The notes below the pieces were generated by a model, which saw only the letters and a list, made by a program, of their open reading frames with translations, was not told the DNA's origin and did not search any database. 49,075 nt of DNA from Bacillota bacterium (GTDB lineage: Bacteria > Bacillota > Sulfobacillia > Symbiobacteriales > ZC4RG38). Where the stretch lies: assembly GCA_021890795.1 (NCBI GenBank), contig JAKKUO010000012.1, forward strand, positions 1 to 49,075. The letters are read 5' to 3'. Both the position numbers and the translations under genes were made by a program. Shown here in pieces: positions 7,693 through 16,409 of the stretch (positions are counted from its first letter, which is position 1; each line of letters begins with the position of its first letter).

Positions 7693-8739
7693 GTGGCGGC
7701 GCGGCACGTTCCGGTCCCGGAGGCCCCGGCGCCGGTGCTGGAGGTGCGGAACCTCACCGTCCACCTCCGGGCCGCCCGGGGCGTGGTCCGGGCCGTGGCC
7801 GGGGTGAGCCTCCGGGTGGCCCCGGGCGAGGTGGTGGGGATCATCGGCGAGTCCGGGTGCGGCAAGAGCACCCTCCTCAGCGCCATCATGGGCCTCCTGC
7901 CCCCGGGCGGCCGGGTGGCCGCCGGGGAGGTGCGGCTGGCCGGCTGGGACCTCCTCCGGCTGCCGGAGCGGCAGCTGCGGTCTATCCGGGGGCGGGAGGT
8001 GGCGATGATCTTCCAGGACCCCCTCACCGCCCTCAACCCCTTCTACCCGGTGGGGTGGCAGATCGAGGAGGCGATGCGGGTCCACGGCCTCTGGCCCCGG
8101 CGGGCCGAGCGCCGGCGGCGGGTGCTGGAGCTGATGGCCTGGGTGGGGATCCCGGACCCCGCCCGGCGCTACCACGCCTACCCCCACGAACTCTCCGGGG
8201 GCATGCAGCAGCGGGTGATGATCGCCGCGGCCCTGGCCAACCACCCCCGGGTGCTCCTGGCCGACGAGCCCACCACCGCCCTGGACGCTACGGTCCAGGC
8301 CCAGATCCTCGACCTCCTGGAGCGGATCAACCGGGAGCAGAGGACCGCCATCGTCCTGGTGAGCCACGACCTGCGGCTGGCGGGCCAGTTCTGCCACCGG
8401 ATCGCGGTGATGTACGCCGGACAGGTGGTAGAGGAAGGGCCGGCGCTCCAGGTCATCGAGTCCCCCCGGCATCCCTACACCCAGGCCCTCCTCCGCTCCC
8501 TGCCGCCCCTGGAGGGAGAGCGCCGGGCCGCCCTGGAGCCCATCCCCGGCAGCCCCCCGGACCTGGCGGCGCCGCCCCCGGGCTGCCCCTTCCACCCCCG
8601 GTGCCCTCTGGCCACCGACCTCTGCCGGCAGGCGGCGCCCACCCTCAGGTGGGCCGGCGCCGTGGCCGGCGCCGGCAGGACCGGCCACAGAGCGGCCTGC
8701 CATCACCTGCCGGACCCGGCGGAGGAGGCGATCTCCTGA
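7693..8739 (+). CDS. Dpp/Opp-type ABC transporter ATPase, DppD-like subunit
   Basis: A 348-residue cytoplasmic ATPase. Walker A is [12 protein letters not shown], the signature is [12 protein letters not shown], Walker B is [13 protein letters not shown], and the H-loop is [10 protein letters not shown]. The C-terminal oligopeptide-ATPase extension carries the cysteine set [15 protein letters not shown], which in DppD-type proteins binds a metal or iron-sulfur cluster. The GTG at 7693 is preceded by GGGGGAGG. The stop overlaps the start of the next ATPase gene by one base (TGATG). Confidence 0.93.
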   Translation: MAARHVPVPEAPAPVLEVRNLTVHLRAARGVVRAVAGVSLRVAPGEVVGIIGESGCGKSTLLSAIMGLLPPGGRVAAGEVRLAGWDLLRLPERQLRSIRGREVAMIFQDPLTALNPFYPVGWQIEEAMRVHGLWPRRAERRRRVLELMAWVGIPDPARRYHAYPHELSGGMQQRVMIAAALANHPRVLLADEPTTALDATVQAQILDLLERINREQRTAIVLVSHDLRLAGQFCHRIAVMYAGQVVEEGPALQVIESPRHPYTQALLRSLPPLEGERRAALEPIPGSPPDLAAPPPGCPFHPRCPLATDLCRQAAPTLRWAGAVAGAGRTGHRAACHHLPDPAEEAIS

Positions 8740-9761
8740 TGGGCGGTCCCACAGCCCAACAGGCACCCCTGGTGGAGGTGGCGGGCCTCAAGAAGTACTA
8801 CCCCGTCCGGCCCTCCCTCCTGGCCCGGCTTCTCCTGGGAGAGCGGAACCGGGAGGTCCGGGCGGTGGACGGGGTGGACCTGGCCATCTGGCCCGGGGAG
8901 ACCCTCGGCCTGGTGGGGGAGAGCGGCTGCGGCAAGTCCACCCTGGGGCGGCTCATCCTGCGGCTGGAGGAGCCCACCGGGGGCACCGTCCGCTTTGGCG
9001 GCGCGGAGGTGACCCGGCTCCGGGGGGCAGACCTCATCCGCTACCGGCGGCAGGCCCAGATCATCTTCCAGAACCCCTACGCCTCCCTCAACCCCCGGAA
9101 GACCGTCCGACAGATCCTGGCGGTGCCCCTCCGCCTGCGGGGGGTCCGGAGCCGCCGGGAGCAGGCGGAGGAGGTGGCCCACCTCCTCCGGCGGGTGGGC
9201 CTGGAGCCCCGGCACGCCGACCTCTACCCCCACCAGTTCTCCGGCGGCCAGCGGCAGCGGATCGGCATCGCCCGGGCCCTGGCTCTCAGGCCCCGGTTCA
9301 TCGTTGCGGACGAGCCGGTCTCCGCCCTGGACGTCTCCGTCCAGGCCCAGATCCTCAACCTCCTCACGGAACTGCAGGCCGAATTCGGGCTCACGTACCT
9401 CTTCATCTCCCACGACCTCGGGGTGGTCCGGCACATCAGCACCCGGGTGGCGGTGATGTACCTGGGGCGGATCGTGGAGGTCGCGCCCACCGACGAGCTT
9501 TTCCGGAACCCGGCCCACCCCTACACCCAGGCCCTCCTCTCCGCGATCCCCGACCCCCGCCGGACCCGGCAGCGGATCCTCCTGCCCGGGTCGCCCCCCA
9601 GCCCCCTGGCGGTGCCGCCGGGATGCCCCTTCCACCCCCGGTGCCCGGAAGCGGGGCCTCGGTGCGCCCGGGAGGCCCCCCGGCTCCAGGAGGTCGGGGC
9701 GGGCCACCGGGTGGCCTGTCACCTCTACCACGGGGGCACCGGCGCAGCGGCTGCGGGGTAA
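8739..9761 (+). CDS. Dpp/Opp-type ABC transporter ATPase, DppF-like subunit
   Basis: A 340-residue ATPase, partner of the preceding one. Walker A is [12 protein letters not shown], followed by [11 protein letters not shown], the signature [15 protein letters not shown], Walker [14 protein letters not shown] and the H-loop [11 protein letters not shown]. The C-terminal [15 protein letters not shown] motif is also present. The ATG overlaps the stop of the upstream gene, so the two ATPases are translationally coupled. It is the last gene of the operon that starts at 394. Confidence 0.93.
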   Translation: MGGPTAQQAPLVEVAGLKKYYPVRPSLLARLLLGERNREVRAVDGVDLAIWPGETLGLVGESGCGKSTLGRLILRLEEPTGGTVRFGGAEVTRLRGADLIRYRRQAQIIFQNPYASLNPRKTVRQILAVPLRLRGVRSRREQAEEVAHLLRRVGLEPRHADLYPHQFSGGQRQRIGIARALALRPRFIVADEPVSALDVSVQAQILNLLTELQAEFGLTYLFISHDLGVVRHISTRVAVMYLGRIVEVAPTDELFRNPAHPYTQALLSAIPDPRRTRQRILLPGSPPSPLAVPPGCPFHPRCPEAGPRCAREAPRLQEVGAGHRVACHLYHGGTGAAAAG

Positions 9762-9896
9762 ACCCTCAGCCGGCCTGCCCCGGAGGAGCGCCAGCGCCAG
9801 GGTCGAAGATTCCCCTCCGGGACAGGAACTCCGAAGCAATAGCCGAATTGATTTCTACACAAGGTATCCGCACCGAGTCCCACCGGAGGTGGAGCC

Positions 9897-10682
9897 ATGA
9901 GTCCCGCACCTGAGACCCTCGACGGCTGGTACGCCCTCCACGACATCCGCTACATCGACTGGACCGGCTGGAAAGACCTGACCCCGGCCCAGCGGGAGGA
10001 GGCGGTCGCGGAAGCCCAGGCGTTCCTCGCCGCGGCGGAGCGGGTGGAGGACGCGCCGGAGGGGAGCAGCGCCTGTTACGCAGTCCTCGGCCACAAGGGG
10101 GACCTGCTGTTCCTGCACTTCCGCCCGACCCTCGATGCCCTCCTGGCCCTGGAGCAGCGGCTGAACCGGCTGGCCCTGGCCCGGTTCCTCCGGCCAGCCA
10201 CTTCCTTCGTTTCGGTAGTGGAGCTCAGCCAGCACGGGGCCGCGGCCCGGGCGGCGGCGGGAGAGGCAGCCCCGGGTGGCGGCGGAGCGCCGTCCCCCGA
10301 GGACCAGGCCTACCTGGAGCGCCGGCTGAAGCCCAAGGTGCCGGAGATGGGCTACATCTGCTTCTACCCCATGAGCAAGCGCCGGGGGGAGCAGCTCAAC
10401 TGGTACACCCTCCCGCCCATGGAGCGGGCTGAACTGATGAAGGAGCACGGCCTGACCGGCCGCAAGTACGCCGGCAAGGTGATCCAGGTGGTCACCGGAG
10501 CCATGGGCCTGGACGACTGGGAGTGGGGCGTCACCCTCTTCTCCGACGACCCCCTGCAGTTCAAGAAGATCGTCTACGAGATGCGGTTTGACCAGGTCAG
10601 CGCCAAGTACGGCCTCTTCGGCTCCTTCTACGTGGGCCGGCGGCTGACCCCGGCGTCTCTGGCGGAGTTCCTTAAGGTGTAA
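9897..10682 (+). CDS. hemQ: Coproheme decarboxylase HemQ (chlorite dismutase-like)
   Basis: A 261-residue protein of the chlorite dismutase-like family, HemQ type. It converts coproheme III to heme b, the last step of the coproporphyrin-dependent heme route of Gram-positive bacteria. Diagnostic features are the radical Tyr170 in LNWYTLPP, the axial His184 in MKEHGLTGRKY, and the closing block DDWEWGVTLFSDDPLQFKKI plus VYEMRFDQVSAKYGLFG. A short Gly/Ala-rich insert near residues 115-130 separates the two ferredoxin-like halves. The ATG is preceded by GGAGG. The 135-bp gap from the ABC operon and the terminator at 10706 suggest a single-gene transcript. Confidence 0.95.
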   Translation: MSPAPETLDGWYALHDIRYIDWTGWKDLTPAQREEAVAEAQAFLAAAERVEDAPEGSSACYAVLGHKGDLLFLHFRPTLDALLALEQRLNRLALARFLRPATSFVSVVELSQHGAAARAAAGEAAPGGGGAPSPEDQAYLERRLKPKVPEMGYICFYPMSKRRGEQLNWYTLPPMERAELMKEHGLTGRKYAGKVIQVVTGAMGLDDWEWGVTLFSDDPLQFKKIVYEMRFDQVSAKYGLFGSFYVGRRLTPASLAEFLKV

Positions 10683-10705
10683 ACCCGAGCGGCCGGGCCC
10701 AAAGA

Positions 10706-10736
10706 AAGCGGCCGGGCAGTTGCCCGGCCGCTTCTC
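10706..10736. terminator. Bidirectional terminator between hemQ and rsmI
   Basis: A perfect 13-base inverted repeat (10706-10718 with 10721-10733) is flanked by A-rich sequence on the left and CTTCT on the right. It lies between convergent hemQ and rsmI and can serve both. Confidence 0.8.
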
Positions 10737-10757
10737 CGCGTCCATCCCCGCCCCCGG

Positions 10758-11642
10758 CTACCCTTCCTCCTCCTGCCCGGCCACGAGGGCTCGGAGCCGG
10801 AGGGAGGCCTGGTAGACCTCCCGCCGGGGGACCCCCTGTTCCCGGGCCACGGCTGCCACGGCCTCCTTGAGGGAGCACCCCCGCTCCACCATGACCTGGA
10901 CCAGGCGGGCCTCCAGGGAAAGCTCCCCCGCCGCAGGAGGAGCCGGCGCTGCCGGCGGGTCGTGCTCTACGTGGACCACCACGGTGTACTCGCCGTACCC
11001 GGCGTTGGGGTCGGCCTCCAGCTGCCGGACCACCTCCGCGATGGGCCCCCAGTAGGCCCGCTCGTGCACCTTGGTCAGCTCACAGCAGAAGCAGGCCTGC
11101 GCCTGGGGGAACTCTTCCAGGAGCGCCCGGGCCAGCTGGTGGATCCGCCGGGGCGACTCGTAGACCACAAAGGTGGAAATCCGCCGCTCCCGGATGCTCC
11201 GTAAGACCTCTTTCAGCTCCCCGGCCTTCCGGGGCAAGAAGCCCAGGAAGGTGAACTCCCGGGCTGGCAACCCGGAGACCGAGATCGCGGTGGCCACCGC
11301 CGAGGGCCCGCTCACCCCGTAGACCGGGATCCCCAACTCCCGGGCCCGGCGGACGATCTCGGTGCCAGGATCGGAGATGCAAGGGGTCCCCGCGTCCGAG
11401 ATGAGCGCCACCGCGATCGCCTCGGACACCAGGCGCTGGAGCACCTCCTCCGCCCGGGACCGCTCGTTGAACTTGTGGTAGGAGACCAGGGGCACGTGGA
11501 TGTCGTAATGCTGGAGGAGCCGCTTGCTGTGCCGGGTATCCTCCGCCAGGATCAGGTCGCAGGACCGGAGGACCTCCAGCGCCCGGGGCGAGAGGTCGGA
11601 AAGGTTGCCGATGGGGGTGGCGACCACGTAGAGGGTTCCCAT
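10758..11642 (-). CDS. rsmI: 16S rRNA (cytidine-1402-2'-O)-methyltransferase RsmI
   Basis: A 294-residue SAM-dependent methyltransferase of the tetrapyrrole-methylase fold, which modifies C1402 of 16S rRNA. Seen are GTLYVVATPIGNLSDLSPRA at the N-terminus, LAEDTRHSKRLL, ALISDAGTPCISDPG, YGVSGPSAV and VVYESPRRI. The start at 11642 is chosen because GAGGTG lies eight bases upstream and the family starts with MGTLYVV; an in-frame ATG at 11660 lacks a ribosome site. The C-terminus has a short helical extension (SLKEAVAAVAREQGVPRREVY). It lies 31 bp downstream of uvrB and is probably cotranscribed with it. Confidence 0.95.
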   Translation of the reverse strand: MGTLYVVATPIGNLSDLSPRALEVLRSCDLILAEDTRHSKRLLQHYDIHVPLVSYHKFNERSRAEEVLQRLVSEAIAVALISDAGTPCISDPGTEIVRRARELGIPVYGVSGPSAVATAISVSGLPAREFTFLGFLPRKAGELKEVLRSIRERRISTFVVYESPRRIHQLARALLEEFPQAQACFCCELTKVHERAYWGPIAEVVRQLEADPNAGYGEYTVVVHVEHDPPAAPAPPAAGELSLEARLVQVMVERGCSLKEAVAAVAREQGVPRREVYQASLRLRALVAGQEEEG

Positions 11643-11673
11643 CTCATGCACCTCGGGCATGCCGGCGCCCAGG

Positions 11674-13656
11674 CTAGCTGGCCCGGCGCTTCTCCAGCTC
11701 GATGATCAAGTCCCGGATCTCCGCGGCCCGCTCGAAGTCCAGCTCCTTGGCCGCCTGCTTCATCTCCTTGCGCAGCTTCTCGATCACCGGGCCCAGGGCC
11801 TCCTTGGGGAGGTTGTCGAAGTCCAGGGGCTTGTCGTCGGCCGCCTCCACGGGCTTGGTAGCCCGGATCACGTCCCGGACGGGCTTGACCACCGTCTTCG
11901 GGGTGATGCCGTGCTTCCGGTTGTACTCCATCTGGATCGCCCGGCGGCGGTTGGTCTCGTCGATGGCCTTGCGCATCGACTCGGTGATCCGGTCCGCGTA
12001 CATGATCACCTTGCCCTCGGCGTTCCGGGCCGCCCGGCCGATGATCTGGATCAGGGACCGCTCCGACCGGAGGTAGCCCTCCTTGTCCGCGTCCAGGATG
12101 GCCACCAGGGAGACCTCGGGGATGTCCAGCCCCTCCCGGAGGAGGTTGATCCCCACCAGGACGTCGAAGTGGCCCAGCCGGAGATCCCGGACGATCTGCA
12201 TCCGCTCGAGGGTCTCCACGTCAGAGTGCATGTACCGGACCCGGATCCCGAGCTCTTTCAGGTAGTCCGTCAGGTCCTCGGCCATCTTCTTGGTCAGAGT
12301 GGTGATCAGCACCCGGTGCCCCCGCGCCACCCGGTCCCGGATCTCCGCCACCAGGTCGTCGATCTGCCCCTTGGTCGGCCGGACCTCCACCTCGGGGTCC
12401 AGAAGCCCCGTGGGCCGGACGATCTGCTCGACGATGTACTGCTTGGGCACCCGGGAGAGCTCGTAATCCCCAGGGGTCGCGGAGACGTAGATGACCTGGT
12501 TCACCCGCTCCTCAAACTCGTGGAACTTAAGGGGCCGGTTGTCCGCCGCGGAGGGGAGCCGGAAGCCGTAGGCGATCAGGTTGTCCTTCCGGGACTTGTC
12601 CCCGTTGTACATCGCGGCGATCTGGGGGATGGTCTGGTGGCTCTCGTCGATCACCAAGAGGTAGTCGTCCGGGAAGAAGTCCATCAGGGTGTAGGGCGGC
12701 TCCCCGGGGGCCCGGCCGGTGAGGTGCCGGGAGTAGTTCTCGATCCCCGGGCAGTACCCCAGCTCCCGGAGCATCTCCAGATCCTGCCGGGTGCGCATCT
12801 CCAGCCGCTGGGCCTCCAGGAGCTTGCCCTGGGACCGGAGGAAGTGGAGCTGCTGCTCCAGCTCCTCCTCGATGCTGGCGATGGCCCGCTTCAGCTTCTC
12901 CTCCGGCACCACATAGTGGCTGGCCGGGTAGATGGCCACGTGGTCCCGCTCCGCCAGCACCTCGCCGGTGAAGGGGTCAAACTCCGAGATCCGCTCGATC
13001 TCGTCGCCCCACCACTCCACCCGGATGGCCCGCTCCGAGGAGCCGGCGGGGAAGATCTCCACCACATCCCCCCGGACCCGGAACTTGGTCCGGGTGAAGT
13101 TGATGTCGTTCCGCTCGTACTGGATGTCCACTAACCGACGGAGGACAAAGTCCCGGGGGATCTCCATCCCCCGGCGCAGGGAGATCGCCAGGTCCCGGTA
13201 GTCCGCCGGCGAGCCCAGGCCGTAGATGCACGAGACCGAGGCGACCACGATCACGTCCCGGCGCTCGAAGATGGCCATGGTGGCGCTGTGCCGGAGCTTG
13301 TCGATCTCGTCGTTGATCAGGGCTTCTTTTTCAATATAGGTATCGGTCTGGGGGATGTACGCCTCAGGCTGATAGTAGTCGTAGTAGGAAACAAAGTACT
13401 CGACGGCGTTGTTGGGGAAGAACTCCTTGAACTCCGCGGCCAACTGGGCGGCGAGGATCTTGTTATGGGCGATCACCAGGGTGGGCTTCTGCACCCGCTC
13501 GATCACCCCGGCGATGGTGAAGGTCTTGCCGGTGCCCGTGGCCCCGAGGAGGATCTGCTCCTTCACGCCCTTGAGGATGCCCTCCGACAGGGCCTCGATG
13601 GCCTTGGGCTGGTCACCGGTAGGCTTGAAGGGGCTGACAAGTTGAAACCGGCCCAT
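11674..13656 (-). CDS. uvrB: Excinuclease ABC subunit B
   Basis: The 660-residue DNA-damage recognition helicase of nucleotide excision repair, full length for the family. Seen are Walker [15 protein letters not shown], the beta-hairpin segment [33 protein letters not shown], the helicase motifs [14 protein letters not shown] and QIIGRAARN, and a C-terminal UVR motif ([20 protein letters not shown]) that contacts UvrC. The ATG at 13656 follows GAGGGG by five bases and starts at the family N-terminus; upstream in-frame codons are leader. uvrA and uvrC are not in the window. Confidence 0.97.
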   Translation of the reverse strand: MGRFQLVSPFKPTGDQPKAIEALSEGILKGVKEQILLGATGTGKTFTIAGVIERVQKPTLVIAHNKILAAQLAAEFKEFFPNNAVEYFVSYYDYYQPEAYIPQTDTYIEKEALINDEIDKLRHSATMAIFERRDVIVVASVSCIYGLGSPADYRDLAISLRRGMEIPRDFVLRRLVDIQYERNDINFTRTKFRVRGDVVEIFPAGSSERAIRVEWWGDEIERISEFDPFTGEVLAERDHVAIYPASHYVVPEEKLKRAIASIEEELEQQLHFLRSQGKLLEAQRLEMRTRQDLEMLRELGYCPGIENYSRHLTGRAPGEPPYTLMDFFPDDYLLVIDESHQTIPQIAAMYNGDKSRKDNLIAYGFRLPSAADNRPLKFHEFEERVNQVIYVSATPGDYELSRVPKQYIVEQIVRPTGLLDPEVEVRPTKGQIDDLVAEIRDRVARGHRVLITTLTKKMAEDLTDYLKELGIRVRYMHSDVETLERMQIVRDLRLGHFDVLVGINLLREGLDIPEVSLVAILDADKEGYLRSERSLIQIIGRAARNAEGKVIMYADRITESMRKAIDETNRRRAIQMEYNRKHGITPKTVVKPVRDVIRATKPVEAADDKPLDFDNLPKEALGPVIEKLRKEMKQAAKELDFERAAEIRDLIIELEKRRAS

Positions 13657-13716
13657 CGCCGTCCCCTCGCTCTCCCTGACGTTCCGTAGCGTGATCTGTC
13701 CCTCACAGTCAGACCC

Positions 13717-13722
13717 ATTATA
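13717..13722 (-). promoter_or_regulatory. uvrB promoter (extended -10)
   Basis: On the minus strand TGCTATAAT is a perfect extended -10 element about 60 bases before the uvrB ATG. No convincing -35 is present, which is normal for extended -10 promoters. Confidence 0.7.
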
Positions 13723-13791
13723 GCACAGCCCCGCCGCCACCGCGATGCCGGAACCGAACAGGCTTTCGCACCGCCGGCGTGGCGGCAGCGT

Positions 13792-13827
13792 GGAACGTAT
13801 CCGCAGCAGAGAACGCGGAACGTATCC
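13792..13827. repeat. Two direct copies of GGAACGTATCC
   Basis: GGAACGTATCC occurs at 13792-13802 and 13817-13827, 25 bases apart, in the space between divergent uvrB and the pcrB pair. Each copy is itself nearly palindromic (GGAAACGT-like half sites). It could be a paired operator, but no matching regulator is known to me. Confidence 0.4.
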
Positions 13828-13936
13828 CTGCGCAGCAGCGGCAGCGCCATGCCGTACCCCTGAGACGGGCGGCCGCAACGCCGCAAGGGAAGGACAAGAG
13901 CCGCAGGACAGGAGGCGGCAGAACGGAGGGATGCCG

Positions 13937-14755
13937 ATGCACTACACGCTCCGGTGGCAGCCGGCCCCCACAGGGCCGGACCCCGCTCCGGAACAGGTAG
14001 CCGCCGCCCTCGCCCGGGCCGCGGCGGAGGCCCTGCTCACCCGGACCGGGGCAGACCGGCTGGTCTTCCACTACGAGAACCCCCGCACCCGGGTGACCGC
14101 GGACCTGGCGGTGGGCCCGGGGATCACCGCTCGCATTCCCCTCCCCCGGGCCCGGTTCCACCTCCTCGAAGTGGAGGACCTCCTCCGCCGGGTGCAGGCG
14201 GAGCTAGGGGGCGAGGTGGTCGCCCTGGGCCTGGAAGCCCATGGGGGGGATTGGGCCGCGGCCAACCGCCAGGCCCTGGCGGCCCTGGGCCCCCGGGCAG
14301 CGGAGTACGCCCCCCTGCCCCCGGAGCACGGCGAGGCCTGGTGGCGGTTCACCATGGCCCGGCAGGCCCTACGCCTGGCCTGGCCGTCCGCGGACGTGGT
14401 CATCCCCGACCTGATGCTGGTCCGCCCCCGGGATGGCGGCCCCGCCGCCCGGCTGGTGGTCTGGCCCGAGCAGGCCTCCACCCTGGTCCTCCCCGAAGCG
14501 GAGTACGTCGCCATCCGCCGGGCTCCCCGCCCCTTTGCCCGGGACCCCCAGCCCCCCGCGGGGCTGATCCCCTGGGCGGACGCCGTCGCGGCCCTGGGCG
14601 ATGCCCTGGAGCGCCACGAAGCCCCCCTGCCCCACTGGCTCTACCGGGGCGGGGACGCCCACCCCTTCTGGATCCAGGCCCTCCTCGACCGGGCCCGGGT
14701 GCCCGGGTCAGCCTACCGGCCGGTGCCGGCGGACCGGGTGGTGGACGGGCCGTGA
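13937..14755 (+). CDS. Conserved-looking hypothetical protein coupled to pcrB
   Basis: A 272-residue soluble protein that I do not recognise. It has no signal peptide or membrane segment. Visible landmarks are [20 protein letters not shown] near residue 40, [19 protein letters not shown] in the middle, [11 protein letters not shown], and [20 protein letters not shown] near the C-terminus. Coding character is strong (GC-rich third positions throughout). The ATG at 13937 has GGAGGG six bases upstream; the ATG at 13931 is too close to it. Its stop overlaps the GTG of pcrB, so both proteins are probably made together and may act in the same lipid or helicase-related process. Confidence 0.8.
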   Translation: MHYTLRWQPAPTGPDPAPEQVAAALARAAAEALLTRTGADRLVFHYENPRTRVTADLAVGPGITARIPLPRARFHLLEVEDLLRRVQAELGGEVVALGLEAHGGDWAAANRQALAALGPRAAEYAPLPPEHGEAWWRFTMARQALRLAWPSADVVIPDLMLVRPRDGGPAARLVVWPEQASTLVLPEAEYVAIRRAPRPFARDPQPPAGLIPWADAVAALGDALERHEAPLPHWLYRGGDAHPFWIQALLDRARVPGSAYRPVPADRVVDGP

Positions 14756-15594
14756 CCCCGCCGGAGGGCTGGCCCCGGCTGCCCTCCCCGCCGGGGGGAT
14801 GGCGCCGGCTGCTCCGGGAGGTACCCGGCGCCCTCGCCCGGCTCCTGGGGCGGCAGGCGGCGATCCCCGTCCGGGAACCACTGCCGCCCTGGTGGCACTG
14901 GCGGCACGTCACCAAGCTGGATCCGGACCGGTCCCTCAGCGACTCCGCCCTGGCCGCGGTCCTGGCCAGCGGCACCGACGCCATCCTGGTAGGGGGCACC
15001 CAGGGGATCACCGCGGCCAAGGTGCTCCGGCTCCTGGACCGGCTGGGGGAGAGCCCGGTGCCCGTCGCCCTGGAGGTCTCCGAGCCCGAAGCGGCCATCC
15101 CCGGGGTGGGGCTCTACTTCATCCCGCTTCTCCTCAACAGCCGGGAGGACCGGTGGCTGATCGCTCCCCAGGCGGTGGCCATGGGGCGCCTCCTGCCCCG
15201 GTACGGGCCCCTCATCCCCTGGGAGCGGATGTGGCCGTCGGCCTACCTGGTCCTCAACCCGGAGGCTGCCGTCGCCCGGCGCACCGACGCCATCCCCCTG
15301 GGCGCGGCGGAAGCCGCCGGGTGTGCGGCCGTGGTCGGCCGGATCTGGCGGCTTCCCCTCTTCTATTTGGAGTACAGCGGGCGCTTCGGCGACCCGGACC
15401 TGGTGCGCCAGGTCAAGGCGGCAGCCGGCCCCCGGTGCCGGGTCTGGTACGGCGGCGGGATCCGATCCCCCGAACAGGCTGCGGCCATGGCCAGGGTGGC
15501 TGACACCGTGGTGGTGGGCAACCTGGCCCACCTGGAGCCGGAACGGCTGGCGGCCACGGTCCAGGCTGTCCGGTCGGTCCCGCCGCCGGGGTGA
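14752..15594 (+). CDS. pcrB: PcrB-type prenylglyceryl phosphate synthase
   Basis: A 280-residue TIM-barrel enzyme of the GGGP synthase family, PcrB (heptaprenylglyceryl phosphate synthase) type. It joins a polyprenyl diphosphate to glycerol-1-phosphate by an ether bond. Motifs are WRHVTKLDPDRSLSDSALAA, GTDAILVGGTQGITAAKV, ALEVSEPEA, LYFIPLLLNS, PLFYLEYSGRFGDPDLV, VWYGGGIRSPEQA and VVVGNLAHLE. An N-terminal extension of about 45 residues, rich in Pro/Trp/Arg, precedes the barrel, so the true start might be later; the GTG at 14752 overlaps the upstream stop and is the coupled choice. pcrA is not adjacent, unlike in many Firmicutes. Confidence 0.9.
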   Translation: MTPPEGWPRLPSPPGGWRRLLREVPGALARLLGRQAAIPVREPLPPWWHWRHVTKLDPDRSLSDSALAAVLASGTDAILVGGTQGITAAKVLRLLDRLGESPVPVALEVSEPEAAIPGVGLYFIPLLLNSREDRWLIAPQAVAMGRLLPRYGPLIPWERMWPSAYLVLNPEAAVARRTDAIPLGAAEAAGCAAVVGRIWRLPLFYLEYSGRFGDPDLVRQVKAAAGPRCRVWYGGGIRSPEQAAAMARVADTVVVGNLAHLEPERLAATVQAVRSVPPPG

Positions 15595-15634
15595 GCCGCG
15601 ACCTTGGACCTGGGAAGCGGTGAGGAATGTATGG

Positions 15635-16237
15635 TCACCCGTCGCTACCCGGGTACTCGGGCAGGAGCGGTCCCGGTGCCTCCCGGGCGGGCGTAGGAGT
15701 GCAATACCCGAAAGAGGGTAGGAGGAGCTTCACCCGGGCTGTGACCTCGTAGACGACGCAGAGGCTGGCCGCACAGCAGATCTCCTCGGCAAAGCCGTCG
15801 CCGTCCAGGTCCACCGGATGGCAGAAGCAGGTGCCGTGCACCTCCGCGCCGACCTGGGTGCCCGGGGGAGCGTGGAGCTGCAGGGTGCGCAGATGGACGA
15901 AGTGGATGGTCCGGGGTGGCTGGTCCCCCATCCGCAGGGTTGCAGGCAAGGTGATGGCAAGGGTGACCGTCGTCAGCCCGTCCTGCCCCTGGACGGCCTC
16001 CCCGACAACGCGGGTCTGGGCCCGCTCGGGGTGGAGGGATCCCTGTACCTGAGTGCCGCTGGGGACCTCCCGGACCGGGACGTTCCGGGTCAGGGTGACT
16101 TCCTCAAAGCAGAAATCGTAAACCTTGTCCACGGTGACACAGACGATCTCGGCGGGTTCCGGCGGGCGGTCACCCCGGATCGGCCCCGGCCGGACCTCCT
16201 GCAGGCCGGCACCCATCTCCTCGACTTCCCGCGCCAT
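15635..16237 (-). CDS. Cysteine-containing hypothetical protein of the type seen in sporulating Clostridia
   Basis: A 200-residue protein with no signal peptide. The segment IVCVTVDKVYDFCFEE near residue 30 and the C-terminal ARVKLLLPSFGYCTP resemble uncharacterised proteins of spore-forming Clostridia that I recall from such genomes. A GTCFCHPVDLDGDGFAEEIC stretch combines cysteines with an acidic DxDxDG-like loop. A spore-surface role is a guess. The ATG at 16237 follows AAGGGAGGG by about eight bases. It is transcribed towards pcrB (convergent) and away from the Pro-rich gene at 16410. Confidence 0.65.
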   Translation of the reverse strand: MAREVEEMGAGLQEVRPGPIRGDRPPEPAEIVCVTVDKVYDFCFEEVTLTRNVPVREVPSGTQVQGSLHPERAQTRVVGEAVQGQDGLTTVTLAITLPATLRMGDQPPRTIHFVHLRTLQLHAPPGTQVGAEVHGTCFCHPVDLDGDGFAEEICCAASLCVVYEVTARVKLLLPSFGYCTPTPAREAPGPLLPEYPGSDG

Positions 16238-16409
16238 GGACTGTCTCCCTCCCTTGGCCGGCAGTCAGGATCTGCGGCGGAAATCCGATTTCGTTCCATG
16301 GTACGCCGGCGCCAGAGGGAGGTGCCTGGATCCAGGATCTCCCGCACCTTTGCCCCGGCTCCCCCCGCATAGGGATGTTGGCGAGACGGAACCGGGGGGA
16401 GGGGTTCCG

